Source of the DNA: Rhizorhabdus histidinilytica
GTDB taxonomy: Bacteria; Pseudomonadota; Alphaproteobacteria; Sphingomonadales; Sphingomonadaceae
NCBI RefSeq assembly: GCF_900167915.1
Contig: NZ_FUYM01000012.1
Location: 46,778 to 110,777 of the forward strand
DNA length: 64,000 bases
Direction of reading: 5' to 3'
Part shown: one piece after another, positions 15,789 through 23,452 of the stretch
Layout: every line of letters starts with the position of its first letter
Position numbering within the stretch: the stretch's first letter is position 1
Made by a program: the position numbers and the translations under genes
Notes under the pieces: generated by a model
The model's database searches: none
Seen by the model: only the letters and a program-made list of their open reading frames with translations
What the model was told of the DNA's origin: nothing

Positions 15789-18200
15789 TTGGGGGGCTTC
15801 GTCAACCGGCTGCTGCGCGTCGCACCCGGCGAATGGCCGAAGCTCGCCCAGTTCGGGCTGCTCGGCTTCCTCCTGCAGATGGGGCTCGGCATAGGCTTCA
15901 GCGCCGGCGATGCCGCCTTCCTCGCGCATGCGGGGGCGGACCGGCTGGCGCTGATCTTCATGATGACGCCGGCGATCATGCTGTTCTACACGGCGGCCTT
16001 CTCCTACCTGATGGTCCGCTTCTCGATCGACCGGGTGATCGACGCGACGATCGCGCTGCTCGTGGCCGGCGGGCTGCTGTCCTATGTCGTGCTCGGGCTC
16101 GACCTGCCGCCGCACTGGCAGCTCCCCGTCTATATCGGGCTGAAGCTCTATCTCGCGATGTGGTACATCGCGCTCTACACCCAGTTCTGGAACTATACCG
16201 ACGGCTATTTCGCCATCCAGGACGGCAAGCGGCTGTTCCCGCTGCTCGCCGCGGCGACCGCGCTCGGCATGACCTGCGGCGGCCTGATCGTCAGCCAGCT
16301 CGCCGGCACGGTGTCGCTGCGCGGTTTCTTCCTGATATGGGCCGGCATCGCGACCGTCACCTTCCCCGTCGCACTCCGGCTGCGCCGCCGCTGGACGCGG
16401 ATCGCCGACAGCGAGGTCGAGGCGGCCGAAGAAGGCGTCGGCCGGCAGGTCCGCCAGGTCGCCGACACCTTCCGCCACTCGCGCTACACGCTGGTGCTGA
16501 CGCTGATCCTGTTCGTCACCCTGTTGATGACCAACCTCGCCGAATTCCAATATTCGGACATGTTCGAGCAGGGCCGCAGCGAGGCCGAGCTCGCCAGCCT
16601 GCTCGGCACGCTCTACGCGGCGGCCAACATCTTCAACGTCATCGTCTGCCTGTTCGTCTTCAACCGGCTGGTCGCGCGGATCGGGGTGCGCAACGTCGCG
16701 CTGATCATGCCGCTGTCCTATTTCGCGGCATTCGGCTTCCTGTTCGTGACCGGCTCGTTCGAAGGGGCGCTGGCCGCCTTCTTCGCCTATCACGGCATCC
16801 TCACCTCGATCGAGTACAACAACCAGAACCTGCTGTTCAACGCCGTCCCGGCCGAAACCAAGCGGCCGGTCCGCACCATCGTCGAAGGGCTGGCCGAGCC
16901 GCTCGCCAGCTTCATCGCCGGCAGCTTCCTGCTGGTCTTCGCCGACCGCACCGACATTCGTGACCTGTCCGGGCTCGGTGTCGTCCTCGGCCTCGTCCTG
17001 CTGCTGATCGTGGTGGTGCTGCGTCAGCTCTATCCGGCGGCCATGGCGCGCAACATGCGGTCGATGCTGCTCGACTTCGGGAAGGGACGCGGGGTGGTTC
17101 CCGCCCCCGCTGCGGACGGTGCCGGCACCGACGCGCTGCTCGAACGGCTGCGCTCGCGCGATCCCGCGGTCCGCGCGGCGGCGATCGCCGGGCTGGCGGC
17201 GGGCCGCGACCTGGAGGCATTGCCGCTGATCCTCGACCGCGCCTCCTGGCTCTCGCCGGCGGACCGCCACGACATCGAGACGATGATCATCGGCTGGGGC
17301 GATACCGCGATTCCCCGGCTGGTCTCGGCCATTCCCGACCGGACCTTCCGCTATCGCGGCCGCGCCATGGCGGCGCGCGCGCTCGCCCAGCTCTCCTATC
17401 CGCTCTTCTCGTCGCAGCTCGACGCGCTGGTCCGGGCCGAACTGGAGCGCGCCGAGCCGCGCTTCGTGCTGGCCGAGGCGCTGGAGGCGCTGCCCGAGCC
17501 GACCCGTGCCACCCGGCTGCTCGCCCGACTCCAGCGCCAGCTCGTCGGCAAGGGCACCGATTTCGTGATCGAGCTGCTCGCACTCGGCGGGCGCCTGCCC
17601 GATTTCGACCTGCTGATCGTCTCGCTCCATTCGAAGAATCCGAAGGTGCGCGGCAATGCGATCGAGACGATCGAGAACGGGGTCGACCGCACCACCTTCC
17701 TGCTGCTGAAGGGGCTGCTCGACGAGCGCCCCGCGGGATCGCCGGTCGGTGGCGCGCGGCTGATCGCGCTGCTCGAGGAGCGGCTCGCCTCGCCCGACCC
17801 GCTCGAACTGGTCACCGCCGCGCAGTCGATCCGCGACCTGGTGCCGCCCGGGGAGCTTGCCCCCAGGCTGCGCAAGGCGCTCCGCCCCGATCTCTACCTG
17901 CTCGAACGCGCCGACCTGGCGACCCTGCTCGATCTGCCCGGCGCGGGGCCGCGCACCATGGTCGACAAGATCGACGCGATCGCCGCCTTCCCCGATTTCG
18001 CCGCCGCGTCGATCGACGTGCAGGCGCGGCTGGCGATCAAGCTGCGCGATGCGCCGCCGGAAAAGGACGTCCGCCGGGTCGAGGTCGACGGCGTGACGAT
18101 GTGGCTGTCCAACGCCTATACGCTCGACCTCGCCGCCCGGAACGTCGATCTGGCGCTGGCGATGTACCGCGCTTCGGACGAGCGCGCCTATGCGGCGTAG
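15789..18200 (+). CDS. ATP/ADP-carrier-like membrane protein with C-terminal HEAT repeats
   Basis: An 803-residue protein with about 12 hydrophobic segments in residues 1-420 and a soluble helical-repeat region in residues 440-780. The membrane part resembles the bacterial nucleotide-transporter (NTT/Npt) branch of the MFS: LYTQFWNYTDGYFAIQDGKR, then the central FRHSRYTLVLTLILFVTLLM. The soluble part has HEAT-like helices such as RSRDPAVRAAAIAGLAAGRD and KNPKVRGNAIETIENGVDR. In many bacteria such proteins also carry a fused cyclic-nucleotide-binding domain; here that module is the separate gene at 19314. The start is TTG at 15789 with AAGGGGGA upstream. It overlaps the next gene by 11 bp and heads a four-gene operon. 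Confidence 0.8.
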   Translation: MGGFVNRLLRVAPGEWPKLAQFGLLGFLLQMGLGIGFSAGDAAFLAHAGADRLALIFMMTPAIMLFYTAAFSYLMVRFSIDRVIDATIALLVAGGLLSYVVLGLDLPPHWQLPVYIGLKLYLAMWYIALYTQFWNYTDGYFAIQDGKRLFPLLAAATALGMTCGGLIVSQLAGTVSLRGFFLIWAGIATVTFPVALRLRRRWTRIADSEVEAAEEGVGRQVRQVADTFRHSRYTLVLTLILFVTLLMTNLAEFQYSDMFEQGRSEAELASLLGTLYAAANIFNVIVCLFVFNRLVARIGVRNVALIMPLSYFAAFGFLFVTGSFEGALAAFFAYHGILTSIEYNNQNLLFNAVPAETKRPVRTIVEGLAEPLASFIAGSFLLVFADRTDIRDLSGLGVVLGLVLLLIVVVLRQLYPAAMARNMRSMLLDFGKGRGVVPAPAADGAGTDALLERLRSRDPAVRAAAIAGLAAGRDLEALPLILDRASWLSPADRHDIETMIIGWGDTAIPRLVSAIPDRTFRYRGRAMAARALAQLSYPLFSSQLDALVRAELERAEPRFVLAEALEALPEPTRATRLLARLQRQLVGKGTDFVIELLALGGRLPDFDLLIVSLHSKNPKVRGNAIETIENGVDRTTFLLLKGLLDERPAGSPVGGARLIALLEERLASPDPLELVTAAQSIRDLVPPGELAPRLRKALRPDLYLLERADLATLLDLPGAGPRTMVDKIDAIAAFPDFAAASIDVQARLAIKLRDAPPEKDVRRVEVDGVTMWLSNAYTLDLAARNVDLALAMYRASDERAYAA

Positions 18201-19317
18201 CGGTCTGCCGATCCGGACGCTGCTGCTGCGCGTCTTCCTGCCCGCCGTCGCGGTCGTCGCGATCGGCCTGGGCCTGCTTGCCTATGACCGGATCTATGCC
18301 TCGATCGTAGACGGCTTCGACCGCAAGCTGATCGCGACCAGCGCGCTGACCGGGGCGCTGCTCGACGCGCGCGACCATGATGCGCTGATCGCGATCGCCC
18401 GCGCCAGGCCCGGCAGCGACGCGGCCGAGCACAGCGCCGAATATCTGCACGCCGTCCTGCCGATGCGGCGCATCCTGCACGAGCTCGACATCACCTATCT
18501 CTACACCCAGGTGCTGGGCGGGTCGCAGGACGTGATCTATGTGCTCGACGCGACGATCGGCGACGACCATTCGCCGATCGGATCGGAGGACGACCTCCCG
18601 GCCGAAACCTTGGCCGGCATCCGCCGCGCGACGGCGCACGGGACGGTCCACCTCTCGCCGATCGAGTTCCAGCAGCAATGGGGGCTGCTCAAGACCGCCG
18701 CCGCGCCGGTGCGCGACCAGCAGGGCAAGATCGTCGCCACCGCCGGCGCCGACGTCAACGTCTCGCTGATCCGCGTCGCGACCCAGAACGCGCTGTTCGT
18801 CAGCGTCGTGATCGGCTTGGCGTCGCTGCTCGGCTGCGCGTTCGTCACCTTGCTGACGGTGCGCCGCATCGCCGAGCCGCTCGACCGGCTACGGCGCGAG
18901 GCGCTGCGCATCGCCGGCGGCGATCACCGCCCGCTCGATCGCTTCCCGGCGCCGCGCGACATCGCCCAACTCCAGGCGGCACTCGCCGCCAGCACCGCCG
19001 CGACGACCGGCAGGCTCGCCGAAGCCCGCGCCCGCCGCGACGTCGCGGTCCGCGCGGCGGGCGTCGCCGAAGCCGAAGCCGCGCTGGTCCGGCGCGCGCA
19101 AGCCTCGGATCGCCTGTCCTTCACCGGCGCCGCCGCCGACGACGGCCTGTCGCTGCGCCGCGCGGCGGCCGCGCGGCTGGCCGAACGGGTCGCCGCCGAT
19201 CCGGCCCTTGCCGCGCGTATCGCGGCGGAAGGGCCGCCGCTCGCGCTGGCGCCGGGGGAGCGCGCCACCGTCCGCCTCGACGACGGGCGTGAGCTGCCCA
19301 TCGGAGCCGGGGCATGA
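18190..19317 (+). CDS. HAMP-containing membrane receptor without a recognisable output domain
   Basis: A 375-residue protein with TM1 (LLLRVFLPAVAVVAIGLGLL), a periplasmic domain of about 170 residues, TM2 (ALFVSVVIGLASLLGCAFVT), a HAMP linker (RRIAEPLDRLRREALRIAGG) and a coiled-coil-like tail rich in Ala, Arg and Glu. No kinase, GGDEF or phosphatase motif follows. Its periplasmic domain matches that of the RsbU-type phosphatase at 13946 in pattern: ITYLYTQV then VIYVLDATIG against LVYVYSYM then IYTVATSAT, and PVRDQQGKIVATAGADV against PVRSPDGRIHVIGADI. This makes them paralogous sensors. It is coupled by ATGA to the next gene. Confidence 0.75.
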   Translation: MRRSGLPIRTLLLRVFLPAVAVVAIGLGLLAYDRIYASIVDGFDRKLIATSALTGALLDARDHDALIAIARARPGSDAAEHSAEYLHAVLPMRRILHELDITYLYTQVLGGSQDVIYVLDATIGDDHSPIGSEDDLPAETLAGIRRATAHGTVHLSPIEFQQQWGLLKTAAAPVRDQQGKIVATAGADVNVSLIRVATQNALFVSVVIGLASLLGCAFVTLLTVRRIAEPLDRLRREALRIAGGDHRPLDRFPAPRDIAQLQAALAASTAATTGRLAEARARRDVAVRAAGVAEAEAALVRRAQASDRLSFTGAAADDGLSLRRAAAARLAERVAADPALAARIAAEGPPLALAPGERATVRLDDGRELPIGAGA

Positions 19318-19679
19318 TCGAACGGCTGCGCACCCTGCCCGGCTTCGAGGCACTCGACGTCGAGGTGCTGGAACGGATCGTCGCGCGCGCACCGCTCCGC
19401 ACGGTCGCGCCCGGCCAGCTCGTCCTGGCGGCCGGCAGCGTCGCCGAAGCGCTGTTCGCCTGCATCGAGGGCGGGCTGGCCGAGGCGGACGGAAGTGCGC
19501 TCCCGCCGGTCTATGACGCCCCCGGCCTGCTGTTCGGCCTGGCAGCGCCCCGCGATTGCCTGGGAGCCCCGGCCGGTGCGACGCTGCTCGCCATCGCCAA
19601 GCCGCACGTCTTCACCATCGCCCGCGAATATCCCGAATTCGTCGTGTCGCTGATGCACCGCAACGGAACGCCGCGATGA
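19314..19679 (+). CDS. Degenerate cyclic-nucleotide-binding-domain protein
   Basis: A 121-residue single-domain protein. The N-terminal half fits the CNB fold (LRTLPGFEALDVEVLERIVA, then VAPGQLVLAAGSVAEALFAC, IEGG). The phosphate-binding cassette, normally FGE(L/I)xLLxxxxR(T/S)A, is shortened to LFGLAAPRDCLGAPAGA and lacks the essential Glu and the Arg that holds the cyclic phosphate, so ligand binding is doubtful. It begins in an ATGA overlap with the HAMP protein and ends in an ATGA overlap with the next receptor, so it is translated as part of one operon. It probably supplies in trans the module that is fused to HEAT-carrier proteins elsewhere. Confidence 0.65.
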   Translation: MIERLRTLPGFEALDVEVLERIVARAPLRTVAPGQLVLAAGSVAEALFACIEGGLAEADGSALPPVYDAPGLLFGLAAPRDCLGAPAGATLLAIAKPHVFTIAREYPEFVVSLMHRNGTPR

Positions 19680-20854
19680 GCGTCCGCACCGTCATCATCC
19701 TGCTTGCGCTGCCGCTGTTCCTGTTTCTGGCCGGGATCAACAGCCTGCTGCTCTATCGCCAGGAGACCTATCATATGGAGGCGGGGCTACGCGGCGAGGC
19801 GCTTGCCGCCGCCGTGACGGTGGCCGAATTCGCACGACAGGCCGACGATCCCTTCGCCGAGCTGGGCGAGGCCGGCCGGCGGGCGGCCCTGCGCGATGCT
19901 GCGCACAAGATACCCGGGCTCGTCTCGCTCTATCTCAGCCGGCCGGGCGGGCCGCTCCTGAACTTGCTCGACACCCCGGCCATCACCCGCAAGGGGCTGA
20001 TCCTGCCCGCCAAGGCGCATGTGGTGCGCGACTGGGTCGATGCGGAGGGCGATCCGCTCGTCACCGCGATCGCCCCCGACGGCCATGGCGCGATGGTGGT
20101 CGCGGAGATCAGCGCCGAACCGCTCGCGCGCCGTGCCTTCCACCTCAAGCGGCTGTCGGTGGCGCTGATCGCGGGATCGGCGGCGCTGGCCGTGCTGCTG
20201 GGCCTGATCGTCGCGCGCCGCGTCGGGCGCGCCTTCAGCCGCATCCGCGCGATCATCGAGACGCGGGTGGGAGCGGACGACGATCGGGCGCTCGGCATCC
20301 GCGAGGTCCGCGACCTGGCCGACGCAATCGGCTTGCTCGACACCAGCGTGGCGAGCGAACTCGAACGGCTCGAACGGCGCCCCGGTGGCGGTCTGGCGGA
20401 AGGCATCGTCGCCTTGCGCGAACGTCATCTGCCCGCGATCGAGCGGACCGAAGGCAGGATCGCGCTGTCGATCCGCCCGCTGCCCGACGCGCCGGCCGGC
20501 GCGGTGCATGTCGCCCTGCCCTGCCCGGACGGCGGCTGGGCGATCGCGCTGGGCGTGGCGGGCGGCGACCCGGCCGAGGCGCTGGCCGCCGCGATCGCCG
20601 CGCGCGACCATGTCGCGGACGGGCCCGCCTCCGCCTTCCGCGACCGGCTGGAGCTGGCCGCGCAGGCGTTCGGCGTCGGCTGGCGCGTGGTCGCGACCGG
20701 CGCGACCGACGGCGCCTTCGCGCTCGCGGCCGATCCCGCCGCGATCGACGCCTATCATAGGCTCAATCCGGGCCTGTCGGCGGAGGCGCTGGCCGCCGAC
20801 CTCGCCATCCTGTTCGCGGAGAGCGGCATCGTCGCCGCGGTGAGGCCGGTCTAG
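19676..20854 (+). CDS. HAMP receptor with a probable catalytically dead SpoIIE-like domain
   Basis: A 392-residue membrane protein with TM1 (TVIILLALPLFLFLAGINSL), a periplasmic segment of about 130 residues, TM2 (ALIAGSAALAVLLGLIVARR), a HAMP-like linker and a C-terminal domain of about 150 residues. The C-terminal part can be laid against SpoIIE phosphatases: SIRPLPDAPAGAVHVALP stands where the active enzyme at 13946 has LLEPAKEVGGDLYNYVMI, and GVAGGDPAEALAAA stands where it has GDVSGKGVPAALFMA. If that alignment holds, both metal-binding Asp residues are gone. Last gene of the operon; the 41-bp gap before the convergent STAS gene holds no clear terminator. The domain assignment is by eye and moderate. 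Confidence 0.65.
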   Translation: MSVRTVIILLALPLFLFLAGINSLLLYRQETYHMEAGLRGEALAAAVTVAEFARQADDPFAELGEAGRRAALRDAAHKIPGLVSLYLSRPGGPLLNLLDTPAITRKGLILPAKAHVVRDWVDAEGDPLVTAIAPDGHGAMVVAEISAEPLARRAFHLKRLSVALIAGSAALAVLLGLIVARRVGRAFSRIRAIIETRVGADDDRALGIREVRDLADAIGLLDTSVASELERLERRPGGGLAEGIVALRERHLPAIERTEGRIALSIRPLPDAPAGAVHVALPCPDGGWAIALGVAGGDPAEALAAAIAARDHVADGPASAFRDRLELAAQAFGVGWRVVATGATDGAFALAADPAAIDAYHRLNPGLSAEALAADLAILFAESGIVAAVRPV

Positions 20855-20894
20855 AATCTGTATCCGCTCGGCCTGAGGAGCGGGCCGGACAATT

Positions 20895-21227
20895 CTAGCC
20901 GAGCGAGGCGATCGCCGCGTCGACGTCGGGTTCGATCGTGAAGATTTTCGAGAAGCCGCTGATGTCGAACACCTCGTGGACCGCGGGGGCGACGCCGGTG
21001 ATGACCAGCCGGTGCCCGGCCGCCTTGGCGCCCTTCGCCCCGATCAGCAGGACGCGCAGCCCGGCCGAGCTTACATAGGGGACGCCGGACAGGTCGACGA
21101 CGACTGCGCCATGCTCGCGAACGCGCGCCGGCAGCACCGCCTCGAGCTCGCCTGCCGTAGTGCTGTCGATGCGGCCGGCGGCCGAAATCACGAGGGCGCC
21201 GTCTCGGCTATTTTCGCTGATGTCCAT
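20895..21227 (-). CDS. STAS-domain anti-sigma-factor antagonist (RsbV/SpoIIAA-like)
   Basis: A 110-residue protein of the anti-anti-sigma family. The core is VISAAGRIDSTTAGELEAVL, then VVVDLSGVPYVSSAGLRVLL. The phosphorylatable serine aligns with Ser54 in YVSSAG. Such proteins, when dephosphorylated by a PP2C enzyme, bind an anti-sigma kinase and release its target. It is divergent from the RsbW-like kinase at 21346 across 118 bp and near the RsbU-type phosphatase at 13946, so a full partner switch is encoded locally. The start at 21227 is preceded only by a weak ribosome site. Confidence 0.9.
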   Translation of the reverse strand: MDISENSRDGALVISAAGRIDSTTAGELEAVLPARVREHGAVVVDLSGVPYVSSAGLRVLLIGAKGAKAAGHRLVITGVAPAVHEVFDISGFSKIFTIEPDVDAAIASLG

Positions 21228-21345
21228 CTGGTCTAGAATCCGCTCCGGCTCCGCCTCGTCGGCGTCGCTGCATATCAGGAGTGGGTCTCGATTTACCACA
21301 GGATTATCGAAAGCGGCGGCGCGGAAGGGCGGGCGGCACGGCGGC

Positions 21346-21744
21346 ATGGGGGCTAGGTTCGAACGCTCCCTGGCCGCCGGCGCGCCCGGCCTCTCCGCCT
21401 TGATCGCGGAGATCGAGGCCTGGCTGGACGCCGCCGGGGTTCCGCCCGCGCAGGCGGCGCGGATGATGATCGTGTTCGACGAGGTGCTCAGCAACATCTC
21501 CAAGCACGGCGGCGGGACATTGTCGGTCGCCATCGCGATTGCCGACCGGCGCCTCACCGCCACGGTCGTCGACGACGGACCGCCGTTCGATCCGCTTGCC
21601 CGCGAGACGCCCGACACCGATCTCGATATCGATGACCGGGCGATCGGCGGGCTCGGTATCCATCTGGTCCGCCAGTTGATGGACGACGTCGCCTATGCCC
21701 GCGTCGATGATCGGAACCGGCTGATCTTTAGCAAGACTTTCTGA
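21346..21744 (+). CDS. HATPase anti-sigma-factor kinase (RsbW/SpoIIAB-like)
   Basis: A 132-residue single GHKL ATPase domain. The N box (VFDEVLSNISKHG), G1 (VVDDGPPFDPLA) and G2-like loop (GGLGIHLVRQLMDDV) are all present, so ATP binding and serine-kinase activity on a STAS partner are expected. The STAS gene is divergent at 20895. No sigma factor gene is adjacent, so the protein sequestered by this kinase is unknown. The ATG at 21346 was chosen because it opens just before the conserved region; no strong ribosome site is visible, and an upstream non-ATG start is possible. Confidence 0.88.
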   Translation: MGARFERSLAAGAPGLSALIAEIEAWLDAAGVPPAQAARMMIVFDEVLSNISKHGGGTLSVAIAIADRRLTATVVDDGPPFDPLARETPDTDLDIDDRAIGGLGIHLVRQLMDDVAYARVDDRNRLIFSKTF

Positions 21745-21789
21745 GCTTTTCGGCCTATCCTGCCGTCGGGCAAACGGGGACAAGACAGC

Positions 21790-22257
21790 ATGACGTCTGC
21801 GCCGGAGTGGGCAACGGCACAGCAGCTTCAGGACGACGAGGCGCTCGATGTCGTGCGTCTCGACGATTCGCGCGGGCTGGGCGTGCGGACACGGCAGGCA
21901 TTCGCGGCGGGTGCCGTCGTGCACCGCTTCGCCGGCATCGTCAGCGGGGACATCTGCCAGCACAGCCTTCAGATCGATGCCAGCCGGCACATCAGCGGCA
22001 CCCGCTATATCGGCTATCTCAGCCATGGCTGCGATCCCAATTGCAGGCTCGACATGGTCGGCTTCGTCCTGGTCGCGCTGCGCGCTGTAGCGCCCGGCGA
22101 GGTGCTGACCGTCGACTATGCCGACACCGAAGACCGCCTCCACCGCCAGTTCGCCTGCTGCTGCGGCGCGGCGGCGTGCCGGGGCTGGATCCATGGCCGC
22201 CGCGAGGCGCCGAACCCGGAGGGCCTGGCCTGGCTGGCGGAGCACGATGCCCGCTGA
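21790..22257 (+). CDS. SET-domain protein (putative protein lysine methyltransferase)
   Basis: A 155-residue compact SET protein. It shows the N-SET strand (RGLGVRTRQAFAAGAVVHRF), the knot motif YLSHGCDPNCRLDM corresponding to (N/R)HSCxPN, the VDYADTEDR motif corresponding to the ELxxDY segment, and a Cys cluster CCCGAAACRGW like a post-SET zinc site. These residues support S-adenosylmethionine-dependent lysine methylation, though the bacterial substrate is unknown. The stop overlaps the start of the PLP-decarboxylase gene by 11 bp, a strong sign of coupled function. It follows the anti-sigma kinase by 45 bp on the same strand. Confidence 0.85.
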   Translation: MTSAPEWATAQQLQDDEALDVVRLDDSRGLGVRTRQAFAAGAVVHRFAGIVSGDICQHSLQIDASRHISGTRYIGYLSHGCDPNCRLDMVGFVLVALRAVAPGEVLTVDYADTEDRLHRQFACCCGAAACRGWIHGRREAPNPEGLAWLAEHDAR

Positions 22258-23452
22258 GTGGTGGGCGCGCGAGGACCTGCACCGCGACGCCGACGGCCGG
22301 CTGATCTTCGCGGGCATCGACGTCGAGAGGCTCGCCGGAGCGCATGACGGGCCGCTGTTCGTCTATGGCGCCGACCGCATCCGTGCCAACCTGAACCGGC
22401 TGCGCGGCGCGCTGGAGGCGAGCGGCTGCGAACACCGCGTCTATTATGCGATGAAGTGCAACCGCTTCGCACCACTGCTGGAGATGCTGGCGGCGGACGG
22501 GACGGTGGGCGTCGACATCTGCTCGCCCGACGAGCTCGACCTCGCGCTGGCCTGCGGCTTTCGGGCGGAGGATATCAGCTTCACCGGCACCAGCGTCGCC
22601 GACCGCGACCTCGACCGGCTGCTCGTCCACGACGATCTCCACATCAACTGCGACTCGCTCGGCCAGCTCCGCCGGATCGGCGAACGCCGGCGGGGCCGGG
22701 CGATCGGCATCCGCGTCAACCCGGGCTTCGGCACCGGCTATGGCGATTCCGCGCGGCTGACCTATGCCGGTGTGCGCACCACCAAATTCGGCATCTATCG
22801 CGAGCAATGGGCCGAAGCGCTCGACCTTGCCGCGCGCCACGATCTCCGCATCACCGCGATCCATTTCCACGTCGGCTGCGGCTATCTGTCGGGTCAGCTC
22901 GACGCCTGGGACGAGGCGGTCGGCGCGGCGGCGACCTTCCTGGCCGATCTGCCCCACGCGACGATGGTCAACATTGGCGGTGGCCTCGGCCTGCCCCACA
23001 GCACCGGCGACGCGCCGCTCGACCTCGCCCGCTGGTCGGCGATCGTCGCACGCCATTTCGGCGGCCGCGGCCTGACGGTCGCGGTCGAGCCGGGCGACTA
23101 TCTGGTCAAGGACGCGGGGCTGCTGCTGCTGTCGGTCGTCGGGATCGAGCGCAAGCGCGACACATTGTTCGTCGCGGTCGACGGCGGTTTCAACCTCCAC
23201 CCGGAGCCGGCGCATTACGACCTGCCGTGCGAGCCGGTCGCCTGCATCCTGCGTGAAGCGGACCAGGCCCGCTGGCAACCGGTCAGCGTCGCCGGCAACA
23301 TCAACGAGGCCCTCGACCTTTGGGCGGAGGATCATCCGATGCCGCCGTTGGAGGAAGGCGACCATGTCGCGCTGATCAATGCCGGCGGCTATGGCTCGGC
23401 GATGAGCTCGAACCACTGCATGCGCGGCGCCTTCACCGAGCTACTGGTGTAG
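22247..23452 (+). CDS. Fold-type III PLP-dependent decarboxylase (ornithine/diaminopimelate decarboxylase-like)
   Basis: A 401-residue alanine-racemase-fold enzyme. The PLP lysine is K70 in YYAMKCNRF. Other family features are VDICSPDELDLALACG, HFHVGCGY, the phosphate loop NIGGGLGLP and the C-terminal INAGGYGSAMSSNHCMRG-type segment, which includes the catalytic Cys region of decarboxylases. Substrate could be diaminopimelate, ornithine, lysine or an N-modified lysine; the sequence does not settle it. The start at 22247 lies inside the end of the SET gene. It converges with the GGDEF-EAL gene and overlaps its 3' end by 12 bp. Confidence 0.87.
   Translation: MPAEWWAREDLHRDADGRLIFAGIDVERLAGAHDGPLFVYGADRIRANLNRLRGALEASGCEHRVYYAMKCNRFAPLLEMLAADGTVGVDICSPDELDLALACGFRAEDISFTGTSVADRDLDRLLVHDDLHINCDSLGQLRRIGERRRGRAIGIRVNPGFGTGYGDSARLTYAGVRTTKFGIYREQWAEALDLAARHDLRITAIHFHVGCGYLSGQLDAWDEAVGAAATFLADLPHATMVNIGGGLGLPHSTGDAPLDLARWSAIVARHFGGRGLTVAVEPGDYLVKDAGLLLLSVVGIERKRDTLFVAVDGGFNLHPEPAHYDLPCEPVACILREADQARWQPVSVAGNINEALDLWAEDHPMPPLEEGDHVALINAGGYGSAMSSNHCMRGAFTELLV

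Noticed and set aside
15729..17630. 633-codon minus-strand frame opposite the HEAT carrier gene
   Set aside because: Charged low-complexity product without domains; the real gene is on the plus strand.
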